Source: Candidatus Nanohalarchaeota archaeon
GTDB taxonomy: Archaea > EX4484-52 > B79-G9
Direction of reading: 5' to 3'
Assembly (NCBI GenBank): GCA_017610525.1
Contig: JAFCBW010000003.1
Span: forward strand, 1-20,764
DNA: 20,764 nt
Numbering within the stretch: the stretch's first letter is position 1; each line of letters begins with the position of its first letter. Below, in pieces: positions 15,151 to 20,764 of this stretch. A program made the translations under genes and the position numbers. Below the pieces are notes generated by a model that was not told where the DNA came from, made no database searches, and saw only the letters and a list, made by a program, of their open reading frames with translations.

Positions 15151-15582
15151 ATGTACGCAGTAATAAGAATAAGAGGAACAGCAAACATCACAAAAGAAGT
15201 ACGAGACACAATGCACATGCTGCGCCTAAACAAGCCCAATCATTGTATAGTCATCCCCGAAACAGACACAAACAAAGGCATGCTCAAAAGAACAAAAGAC
15301 TACATTACATGGGGCGAGATAGACCAAAAAACCCTCGAAGAACTTATTGCCAAACGCGCAAAAATATCCTCAACAAAAAAACCAGACCCAAAAAACCTAA
15401 AAACAATAACAGAACAAATCAAAAAAGGACAGATAAAAGAATCCGGCATCAAACCAGTATTCCAACTATCACCCCCAAGAAAAGGCTTCGAAAGAAAAGG
15501 AATAAAAAAGACATTCAACCAGGGCGGCGCACTCGGTTACCGCAAAGACAAAATAAACGCACTCATCCTGAAAATGCTATAA
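15151..15582 (+). CDS. rpl30: Ribosomal protein uL30
   Basis: Large-subunit protein of the archaeal/eukaryotic L7/L30 type. The N-terminus YAVIRIRGTANITKEVRDTM followed by MLRLNKPNHCIVIPETDTNK is diagnostic. TKDYITWGEIDQKTLEELIA comes next, and the archaeal C-terminal extension has QLSPPRKGFERKGIKKTFNQ then GALGYRKDKINALILKML. Length (143 aa) is in the usual archaeal range. AAGGTAACAAAA precedes the start. Confidence 0.95.
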   Translation: MYAVIRIRGTANITKEVRDTMHMLRLNKPNHCIVIPETDTNKGMLKRTKDYITWGEIDQKTLEELIAKRAKISSTKKPDPKNLKTITEQIKKGQIKESGIKPVFQLSPPRKGFERKGIKKTFNQGGALGYRKDKINALILKML

Positions 15583-15604
15583 TAACTCATACTCAAGTGA
15601 TACA

Positions 15605-16096
15605 ATGACCACAAATAAAAAAAGTAAATGCAACAAACTCCGCGGCTCAAGAACCCACGGCTGGGGCAGCCCGAAAAAACACCGGGGCGCAGGCTCAAGA
15701 GGTGGAGTAGGAAACGCAGGCGCAGGCAAAAAAGGCCAGCAGAACATGACAACAATACACAAGAAAGGCACCCGCATAGGAAACCACGGATTCAAAAGAC
15801 CGCCCGCAACCATAAATAATCCAAACACAATCAACTTAGACGACCTGGAAAAACACATAAACATATACATCACAAAAGGATGCGCAAAACAAACCAAAGA
15901 CATAACAGAAATCAACGCAGCCAAACTCGGTTACGACAAAATACTTGCAAGAGGAAACCCCTCACTCAAACTAAAAATAACAGCAAAAGAATTCTCCAAA
16001 AGCGCAGAAGAAAAAATAAAAAAAGCAGGTGGAGAAGCAATAACAACAACCAGACAAAAAGAGACGCAGGACAAAAAAGAGCCACCAAAAAAATAA
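15605..16096 (+). CDS. rpl15: Ribosomal protein uL15
   Basis: Large-subunit protein. The glycine-rich, basic N-terminal extension that threads into rRNA is clear (KLRGSRTHGWGSPKKHRGAG, then SRGGVGNAGAGKKGQQNM), followed by NHGFKRPPATINNPNTINL and the globular part with LGYDKILARGNPSLKLKITA. Length is 163 aa. The last 15 residues are polar and Lys-rich. The start ATG 15605 is preceded by AAGTGATACA. It lies directly before secY, as in most archaeal and bacterial spc clusters. Confidence 0.94.
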   Translation: MTTNKKSKCNKLRGSRTHGWGSPKKHRGAGSRGGVGNAGAGKKGQQNMTTIHKKGTRIGNHGFKRPPATINNPNTINLDDLEKHINIYITKGCAKQTKDITEINAAKLGYDKILARGNPSLKLKITAKEFSKSAEEKIKKAGGEAITTTRQKETQDKKEPPKK

Positions 16097-16131
16097 CAAC
16101 ATAAACACTCTAACAAGACATCGTGAACAAA

Positions 16132-17646
16132 ATGGATTACGAAGCACTGCTCCAGAAATTACCTGGCATCCAGAAACCAGTAAAAAGACAGACATTCAAC
16201 CAGAAACTAAAATGGACTGGCATCATTCTACTATCATACTTCCTACTCTCAGACACATTCCTTCTGGGCGTAAGCCCTGAAAGAATGGCATACTTTGAAC
16301 AGCTTGCAGCACTCATGGGCGCAAGCATGGGCTCAATAATAACCCTCGGCATCGGCCCCATAGTATCCGCAAGCATCATACTCCAACTACTCGTAGGCGC
16401 AAAAGTAATTGACTGGGACCTGAGTAGCCATCATGGCAGAGTAATGTTCCAGGGCACCCAGAAAATACTCGCATTCTCATTCGCATTCATAGAAGCCGCA
16501 GCATACACAATGTTCGGCGCAATCGACCCCATAGTCCACACAACAGCAATGATGCTATTCGTAATCGTACAACTGACACTCGGCGGATGGCTCATAATCT
16601 TCATGGACGAGGTAGTCTCAAAATGGGGCTTCGGCTCAGGCGTCTCACTATTCATCGCAGCAGGCGTAAGCAAGCAGATACTAATAAGAAGCTTCAGCCT
16701 GCTAAGCACCAACACTCCCGGCAAACTCGACGGCATAATTCCCGGCATGTTTCAGGAACTAGTAACCGGCACACCTACACTCCAAAGCCTCTTGCCCTAT
16801 CTCCTGCCAATAATCTCAACAGTATCAGTATTCATCCTCGTAGTCTACGCCCAGTCCATGCGCGTAGAAATCCCACTGGCCTTTGGATCCATTAGAGGTT
16901 TCGGAAGAAAATGGCCGCTAAAATTCATCTACACAAACGTAATGCCTGTAATATTAACATCAGCAATCCTCATAAACATGCAGGTCTGGGGCAAGATGCT
17001 ATCAGACCGCGGCTTCGCAATACTTGGCGTTTTCAATGAGAACGGCAACCCTACAAACGGATTAATGTACTTCCTCAGCCCGCCAAACTCATTTGCAATA
17101 AACATGCTCTCTTTAAGCATCCTTCTAAGCGTAATGCTTGGAATAATCATTGCATACGCAATATTCAAAGAAAGAGAATACCTGATAATAGCTGTAACAA
17201 CAGCAATCGGCATGCTCCTGGGAATATACATGATAAACGCATACTCCACACTCCCGACATTAATGGACATAATACGCATAATCACATACGTATCATTCTA
17301 CATGTTCGGCTGCGCAGTATTCTCAATGTTCTGGGTAAGCACATCCAACATGGACCCAAAAAGCGTCGCAAAACAGATACAATCATCAGGCATGCAGATA
17401 CCGGGCTTCAGGCGCGATCCTCGCGTAATTGAGCGCGTACTCGGCCGATACATCCCACCCTTGGCAGTCCTCGGCGGCGCATTCGTAGGCTTCCTCTCCG
17501 CATTCGCAGACTTTTCAGGCTCAATCGTAAGAGGCACAGGTCTCCTGTTAACAGTAATGATAATCTACCAACTCTACGAGCAGCTTGCAACCCAGCATCT
17601 TGAAGACATGCACCCCATGCTAAGGCAATTCATGCAAAAAACATAG
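16132..17646 (+). CDS. secY: Protein translocase subunit SecY
   Basis: Pore subunit of the SecYEG/Sec61 channel for membrane insertion and export. Many membrane segments are visible; the plug region lies near GSIITLGIGPIVSASIILQL. The cytosolic loop QSMRVEIPLAFGSIRGFGRK between segments 6 and 7 and the loop PKSVAKQIQSSGMQIPGFRR between 8 and 9 (ribosome docking) are typical, as is GTGLLLTVMIIYQLYEQL near the end. Length is 504 aa, against about 436 recalled for Methanocaldococcus. Most of the excess is a stretch at about 320-380 holding two additional hydrophobic segments (see findings). ATG 16132 is preferred to GTG 16123. It closes the ribosomal protein array, and no adenylate kinase gene follows. 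Confidence 0.96.
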   Translation: MDYEALLQKLPGIQKPVKRQTFNQKLKWTGIILLSYFLLSDTFLLGVSPERMAYFEQLAALMGASMGSIITLGIGPIVSASIILQLLVGAKVIDWDLSSHHGRVMFQGTQKILAFSFAFIEAAAYTMFGAIDPIVHTTAMMLFVIVQLTLGGWLIIFMDEVVSKWGFGSGVSLFIAAGVSKQILIRSFSLLSTNTPGKLDGIIPGMFQELVTGTPTLQSLLPYLLPIISTVSVFILVVYAQSMRVEIPLAFGSIRGFGRKWPLKFIYTNVMPVILTSAILINMQVWGKMLSDRGFAILGVFNENGNPTNGLMYFLSPPNSFAINMLSLSILLSVMLGIIIAYAIFKEREYLIIAVTTAIGMLLGIYMINAYSTLPTLMDIIRIITYVSFYMFGCAVFSMFWVSTSNMDPKSVAKQIQSSGMQIPGFRRDPRVIERVLGRYIPPLAVLGGAFVGFLSAFADFSGSIVRGTGLLLTVMIIYQLYEQLATQHLEDMHPMLRQFMQKT

Positions 17647-17677
17647 AAAACCACTTTAAAAGATTGGAGGAGACATA

Positions 17678-18367
17678 ATGCAAATACTATTCAACACCAT
17701 AGAAACCCTCGGCGCACCCCTGATAGCAATGGGACCAATATACGCAATAGCAACAATATCAATATTCATATCATTCCTGCTCTCAATCTCATACAAACTC
17801 CTCGTAAACCAGAATAAAGTCAAATACATCCGCACTGAACTAAAAGAACTAAAAACAAAAATGAACGCCGCAAAAAAGAAAGGCAAAGAAAAAGAACTAA
17901 AAACACTATTCGACAAAAGCCTGAAACTGAACAACCAGCAACTGATGCTAAACATGAAGCCATTAATGACATCAATGATACTCATAAGCCTATTCCTCCC
18001 ATGGCTCAGCCACGCCTACGGCGACATAAACACAAAACTAGAAGACAACAAAGGCATATATGAATACAAAGACATAACAGAAAGCTTCACAATCGCACAA
18101 AACACAGAAGCAACAATCACATTCGAAAACCCTGACATTGGCACCATGAAAGAAGGCGCCGAAATAAACATAGGAGAACGCACACATATCATAGAGATCA
18201 AGAAAAAAGACGAAAAAATAAACAAAGTAATATTCAAAGGCTTCCGAGCAAACCTCCCATTCACACTCCCAATCTTCAACAAGGACACAGTAGGATGGCT
18301 CGGCCTGTACATAATAATCTCAATGCCCACAACATTTTTATTCAGAAAAATCCTAAACGTACAATAA
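17678..18367 (+). CDS. EMC3/TMCO1-type membrane protein (DUF106, Oxa1 superfamily)
   Basis: Probable membrane insertase working beside SecY. The family layout is visible: a first membrane segment near 14-42 (IYAIATISIFISFLLSISYK), a charged coiled-coil hairpin near 48-88 (RTELKELKTKMNAAKKKGKE), a second segment near 93-113 (MTSMILISLFLPWLSHAYG), and a last one near 203-224 (WLGLYIIISMPTTFLFRKIL). Between the last two lies a beta-rich domain of about 75-85 residues, presumably outside the cell. The upstream GGAGGAG (17666-17672) is a full Shine-Dalgarno sequence, unlike the GTGA type of the ribosomal genes. Position after secY matches other archaea, but the adk gene often found between them is absent. 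Confidence 0.85.
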   Translation: MQILFNTIETLGAPLIAMGPIYAIATISIFISFLLSISYKLLVNQNKVKYIRTELKELKTKMNAAKKKGKEKELKTLFDKSLKLNNQQLMLNMKPLMTSMILISLFLPWLSHAYGDINTKLEDNKGIYEYKDITESFTIAQNTEATITFENPDIGTMKEGAEINIGERTHIIEIKKKDEKINKVIFKGFRANLPFTLPIFNKDTVGWLGLYIIISMPTTFLFRKILNVQ

Positions 18368-18378
18368 CACACAAAACA

Positions 18379-18390
18379 TTTATAAAAATA
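18379..18390 (+). promoter_or_regulatory. TATA box of the eL34-eL14 unit
   Basis: TTTATAAAAATA with an A-rich BRE-like flank (AAAACA) lies just after the EMC3-like gene. A start about 25 bases downstream would give a leader of about 30 bases before the eL34 ATG. This suggests that eL34 and eL14 can be transcribed separately from the main operon. Confidence 0.6.
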
Positions 18391-18438
18391 TCAACCAAGA
18401 AGCATAGAAGATAACAAAAGACAAAAAGGATGATAGAC

Positions 18439-18699
18439 ATGAAACAGATATTTGAAACAAACTCAGTAAAAAGAATAGCAACAAGAACACCTGGCGCAAA
18501 ACTGGTCTACAACTACCGCAAAAAAAAGGTCAGACAAGCCACCTGCTCAAACTGCAACGCAAAACTAAACGGTATTCCAAGACTACGACAGTTCCAGATA
18601 AACAAACTCCCGAAAACCAAAAAAAGACCAGAGCGCCCCTACAGCGGAGTCCTCTGCGCAAAATGCTTAGAAGAAGCAATAAAAGAAAAACTAGAATAA
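18439..18699 (+). CDS. rpl34e: Ribosomal protein eL34
   Basis: Archaeal/eukaryotic large-subunit protein with a zinc site. Recognised by VKRIATRTPGAKLVYNYRKK, the first Cys pair in ATCSNCNAKLNGIPRLRQFQ (Cys 36/39), RPERPYSGVLCAKCLEEAIK (Cys 73/76), and total length of 86 aa. The ATG at 18430 is in frame three codons upstream, but AAGGATGAT overlaps it and is better read as the ribosome-binding box for ATG 18439. In many archaea cytidylate kinase follows; here eL14 follows after 11 bases. Confidence 0.93.
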   Translation: MKQIFETNSVKRIATRTPGAKLVYNYRKKKVRQATCSNCNAKLNGIPRLRQFQINKLPKTKKRPERPYSGVLCAKCLEEAIKEKLE

Positions 18700-18710
18700 T
18701 GGTGACACAA

Positions 18711-18986
18711 ATGACAGCAATTGAAATCGGCCGCGTATGCGTAAAAACAAGAGGAAGAAACGCAGGCAAATACTGCATCATTACAGATGTAACAGACGAC
18801 AACTACGTAACCATAACAGGTCCGAAAACCCTGAACAAGATCAAAACAAAAAGATGCAACATAGACCACCTTGCGCTAACAGACAAAAAACTAGAGATCA
18901 AAGACAAGGCAAGCGAAAAAGACATCGAAGAGGCGCTAGAAAGCGCAAACCTGACCGAAACCTTCAAACAAGGATTGAAACTTTAA
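18711..18986 (+). CDS. rpl14e: Ribosomal protein eL14
   Basis: Archaeal/eukaryotic large-subunit protein with a KOW-type barrel. The family pattern TAIEIGRVCVKTRGRNAGKY, CIITDVTDDNYVTITGPKTL, and RCNIDHLALTDKKLEI is complete. Length is 91 aa. GGTGACACAA directly precedes ATG 18711. Upstream in-frame starts (18663 and 18699) would overlap eL34 and add residues absent from the family. The C-terminus is a short acidic helix (KDIEEALESANLTETF). Confidence 0.93.
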   Translation: MTAIEIGRVCVKTRGRNAGKYCIITDVTDDNYVTITGPKTLNKIKTKRCNIDHLALTDKKLEIKDKASEKDIEEALESANLTETFKQGLKL

Positions 18987-19035
18987 GACATCCTCTTTCT
19001 CTGAGACCTAGCAACGCAAATAATTCAATCTCAAC

Positions 19036-19045
19036 AAATATAAAA
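19036..19045 (+). promoter_or_regulatory. TATA box of cbf5, leaderless type
   Basis: AAATATAAAA is centred about 27 bases before ATG 19068, so the transcript should begin at or within a few bases of the start codon. No Shine-Dalgarno sequence precedes the ATG, in agreement with a leaderless messenger. Confidence 0.55.
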
Positions 19046-19067
19046 CTCCTTCTCTCATAAAAAACCC

Positions 19068-20072
19068 ATGAAAGACACACAAAATTCCCCAACAGACACA
19101 AACGCAGATACAGAAAACACAGAATACTTAACAAAATCCCGCGCAAAAACAGACCACAAACACGGCTGCCCCCCCGACAAAAGAGACATAGAGACCCACA
19201 TCAAAAACGGCCTCATAATCCTAGACAAGCCAAAAGGCCCCACCTCCCACCAGGTAGCAGCCTGGGTGCGTGACATTTTCTCACTCAAAAAAGCAGGTCA
19301 CTCAGGCACCCTCGACCCCGGCGTAACCGGCGTCCTCCCGACACTTCTCGAAAACGCAACAAAAATAATACCTGCCCTGGTCCGCGGCAAAAAAGAATAC
19401 ATCTGCCTCATGCAGATCCACACAGACATCCCGCAAAAACAGATCACTGAAACCGCAAAATCATTCGTTGGAAAAATACAGCAGATGCCACCAGTAAAAT
19501 CCGCAGTAAAAAGACAACTAAGAACAAGAGAAATCTACACACTCGACATACTCGAGATAGACAAAAGAGACGTCCTCTTCAAATCAGAAGTAGAAGCAGG
19601 AACATACATAAGAACCCTCTGCACCGACTTCGGGAAAAAACTAAAAACACAAGCCCACATGCAGGAACTGAGACGCACAATGGCAGGCTCACTCCCCGAA
19701 TCAAAATCACACACCTTACAGGACATAAAAGACGCCTACGAATTCTACAAAACAGAAAAAAACGAAAAATACCTGAGAGACATAATAAAACCCCTCGAAA
19801 CAGGAGTGATACACCTCCAAAAAATAATGATCAAAGACTCGGCAATATCCGCAATATGCCACGGCGCCCCCCTCCACATAGGCGGAATCGCAAAATACAC
19901 AAAAGACATAAAAACAAACGACATAATAGCAATAATAAGCCTCAAAGGCGAACTTGTAGCACTCGCAGAATCAACAATGAACACAACAGAAATACAGGAA
20001 AAAGACAAAGGAATCACAGCAAAAATCACAAGAGTAATAATGCCCCAGAACACATACCCAAGAACATGGTAA
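19068..20072 (+). CDS. cbf5: tRNA/rRNA pseudouridine synthase Cbf5 (TruB family)
   Basis: Catalytic subunit of H/ACA ribonucleoproteins, which isomerise uridine in rRNA; the archaeal enzyme can also modify tRNA position 55. The TruB core starts near residue 45 with NGLIILDKPKGPTSHQVAAW. The catalytic Asp is residue 83 in KKAGHSGTLDPGVTGVLPTL. It continues with RGKKEYICLMQIH, QQMPPVKSAVKRQLRTREIY and AGTYIRTLCTDFGKKL. A PUA domain ends the protein (near 250-330, MIKDSAISAICHGAPLHIGG). Residues 1-42 are a polar, acidic extension richer in Thr/Asp/Asn than the core, somewhat longer than expected. The leaderless promoter supports this start. The gene follows eL14 as usual. Confidence 0.95.
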   Translation: MKDTQNSPTDTNADTENTEYLTKSRAKTDHKHGCPPDKRDIETHIKNGLIILDKPKGPTSHQVAAWVRDIFSLKKAGHSGTLDPGVTGVLPTLLENATKIIPALVRGKKEYICLMQIHTDIPQKQITETAKSFVGKIQQMPPVKSAVKRQLRTREIYTLDILEIDKRDVLFKSEVEAGTYIRTLCTDFGKKLKTQAHMQELRRTMAGSLPESKSHTLQDIKDAYEFYKTEKNEKYLRDIIKPLETGVIHLQKIMIKDSAISAICHGAPLHIGGIAKYTKDIKTNDIIAIISLKGELVALAESTMNTTEIQEKDKGITAKITRVIMPQNTYPRTW

Positions 20073-20095
20073 AAAACAAAGGAGGAATGGACCAA

Positions 20096-20314
20096 ATGAC
20101 CGTAGACAAAAAACTAATGGAAATTCTTGCATGCCCAAAATGCAAAAAAAACGTAAAAGAACAAAGTATGTTCATAACATGCAGCAAATGCAAACTAGCA
20201 TACCCCATACTTGACAAAGACATACCAGACATGCTAATAGAAGACGCATGGCCACTGGAAAAAGCAAAAAAAGCAAAATTCAAACACACAATAAAAATCC
20301 AGTCAAAGTCATAA
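20096..20314 (+). CDS. Trm112-like zinc-binding protein
   Basis: Small protein with two CxxC pairs, ILACPKCKKNV (Cys 13/16) and ITCSKCKLAYPILDKDIPDM (Cys 29/32). This matches the Trm112/UPF0434 pattern, in which the last Cys pair is followed by LAYPI-D-IPDML. In archaea and eukaryotes Trm112 partners and stabilises methyltransferases acting on tRNA, rRNA and release factor 1. The C-terminal 20 residues are basic. Length is 72 aa. ATG 20096 has GGAGGA at 20081-20086, nine bases upstream; ATG 20087 is too close to it. It is probably cotranscribed with cbf5. Specific partner enzymes are not in this window. Confidence 0.8.
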   Translation: MTVDKKLMEILACPKCKKNVKEQSMFITCSKCKLAYPILDKDIPDMLIEDAWPLEKAKKAKFKHTIKIQSKS

Positions 20315-20380
20315 GTCACAGGAACACCAGACACCCAAAACCCACAAATCAACCCTTATCCATCCATCAACAGCGTTAAC

Positions 20381-20390
20381 TATATAAAAA
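20381..20390 (+). promoter_or_regulatory. TATA box of tRNA-Ser
   Basis: TATATAAAAA begins 32 bases before the first base of the mature tRNA, the normal archaeal distance for a tRNA gene with a very short leader. Confidence 0.65.
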
Positions 20391-20412
20391 AACACCCAAA
20401 AGATAGCCCTAT

Positions 20413-20534
20413 GTCGAGGTCGCCTAGCTCGGTATGGCGCCGGTCTTGAACCCTAAAAGCGATCAACGCGCTTTTATAAAAAGCAAACCGGTGTTCGCAA
20501 GGACACGGGAGTTCGAATCTCTCCCTCGACGCCA
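20413..20534 (+). tRNA. tRNA-Ser (anticodon UGA) with a 35-base intron and encoded CCA
   Basis: The acceptor stem is GTCGAGG (20413-20419) with CCTCGAC (20524-20530), discriminator G 20531 and encoded CCA 20532-20534. The anticodon stem is CCGGT (20440-20444) with ACCGG (20487-20491). The loop gives anticodon TGA at 20447-20449. A long variable arm TGTTC-GCAA-GGACA (20492-20505) marks a class II tRNA, and G73 supports Ser over Leu. The T arm is GGGAG-TTCGAAT-CTCTC. The intron is 20451-20485, between positions 37 and 38. Its stem TAAAAGCG/CGCTTTTA and a CTT/AAG central helix with three-base bulges on both sides form a relaxed bulge-helix-bulge. Splicing needs the archaeal endonuclease (not in this window) and RtcB. 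Confidence 0.93.
20451..20485 (+). other. Intron of tRNA-Ser(UGA)
   Basis: Thirty-five bases between tRNA positions 37 and 38. Both cuts fall after the second base of a three-base bulge (AA/C at 20449-20451 and CA/A at 20484-20486). The central helix has three Watson-Crick pairs plus a G-A mismatch, so the motif is relaxed rather than strict. Confidence 0.8.
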
Positions 20535-20721
20535 ATCTTTACAAACAAAAGACACCATACCCTCCTCTGCTAAAACCACCCATAAACAACATTTGAGAAA
20601 AGATAGCGCACATAAAGTCACCAGACCCTCCCATACTCCAAAAACAAACCTCCTATCCACAACACAAAAACAAAATATTCTCTGGAACAACATACACATA
20701 AATAGATTTAGATACAAGATA

Positions 20722-20764
20722 AGAATATATATGAAAGAATATATATGAAAGAATATATATGAAA
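20722..20764 (+). repeat. 14-bp tandem repeat, three copies, running off the window
   Basis: The unit AGAATATATATGAA is repeated exactly at 20722, 20736 and 20750, and the array may continue beyond the end. The rest of the 230 bases after the tRNA (20535-20721) shows no gene or structure that I can support. Each unit contains ATATATAT, which could act as a TATA element, but no downstream gene is visible. Confidence 0.8.

Noticed and set aside
18663..18710. Longer start for eL14
   Set aside because: It overlaps the end of eL34 and bypasses the GGTGA box before ATG 18711.
20434..20748. A 104-codon frame on the + strand downstream of cbf5
   Set aside because: It begins inside the tRNA-Ser gene, has no domain and ends in the tandem repeat.

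Overview
The window is archaeal chromosomal DNA. It carries the full S10-spc ribosomal protein cluster in archaeal order, including genes found in Archaea but not Bacteria (eS4, eL32, eL19, eL34, eL14, aIF1/SUI1, RNase P Rpp29, Cbf5). TATA boxes precede the transcription units, and the tRNA-Ser gene has an intron at position 37/38 with a bulge-helix-bulge-like fold. Lysine-rich tails, short spacers, the lack of adk and cmk in their usual slots, and the helical module at the C-terminus of the first gene point tentatively to a reduced-genome DPANN-type archaeon (Woesearchaeota-like). That lineage call is inference. Every gene lies on the + strand, which is strikingly rich in A and C and poor in T and G, in spacers as well as in genes.

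Layout. 1-516: the 3' end of an unrecognised coiled-coil gene. 681/690-2126: RtcB RNA ligase with its own promoter. 2127-2544: a long, hairpin-rich leader with a TATA box. 2545-17646: a tightly packed unit uL3-uL4-uL23-uL2-uS19-uL22-uS3-uL29-aIF1-Rpp29-uS17-uL14-uL24-eS4-uL5-uS14-uS8-uL6-eL32-(small zinc ribbon)-eL19-uL18-uS5-uL30-uL15-SecY. 17678-18367: an EMC3/TMCO1-type membrane insertase. 18439-18986: eL34 and eL14 behind a separate promoter. 19068-20314: Cbf5 behind a leaderless-type promoter, then a Trm112-like zinc protein. 20413-20534: intron-containing tRNA-Ser(UGA) with its own TATA box. 20722-20764: a 14-bp tandem repeat that reaches the window edge.

How the genes work together. 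Most encode the ribosome (rRNA-binding proteins of both subunits), translation initiation (aIF1), and rRNA/tRNA maturation: Rpp29 for 5' tRNA processing, Cbf5 for pseudouridylation, RtcB for joining exons such as those of the tRNA-Ser here, and Trm112-like as a probable methyltransferase partner. SecY and the EMC3-like protein insert and export the proteins made.

Least explained parts. (1) A structured repeat occurs in three versions in the uL24/eS4 and uL18/uS5 spacers, with compensatory changes in its stems. (2) One of these spacers holds a 116-bp duplication that includes a ghost of the uL24 tail. (3) A 59-residue zinc-ribbon gene sits between eL32 and eL19. (4) SecY has an apparent extra pair of membrane segments. 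(5) Low-complexity tails occur on many ribosomal proteins. (6) The uL3 leader is structured. I saw no CRISPR array, insertion sequence, intein or prophage gene.
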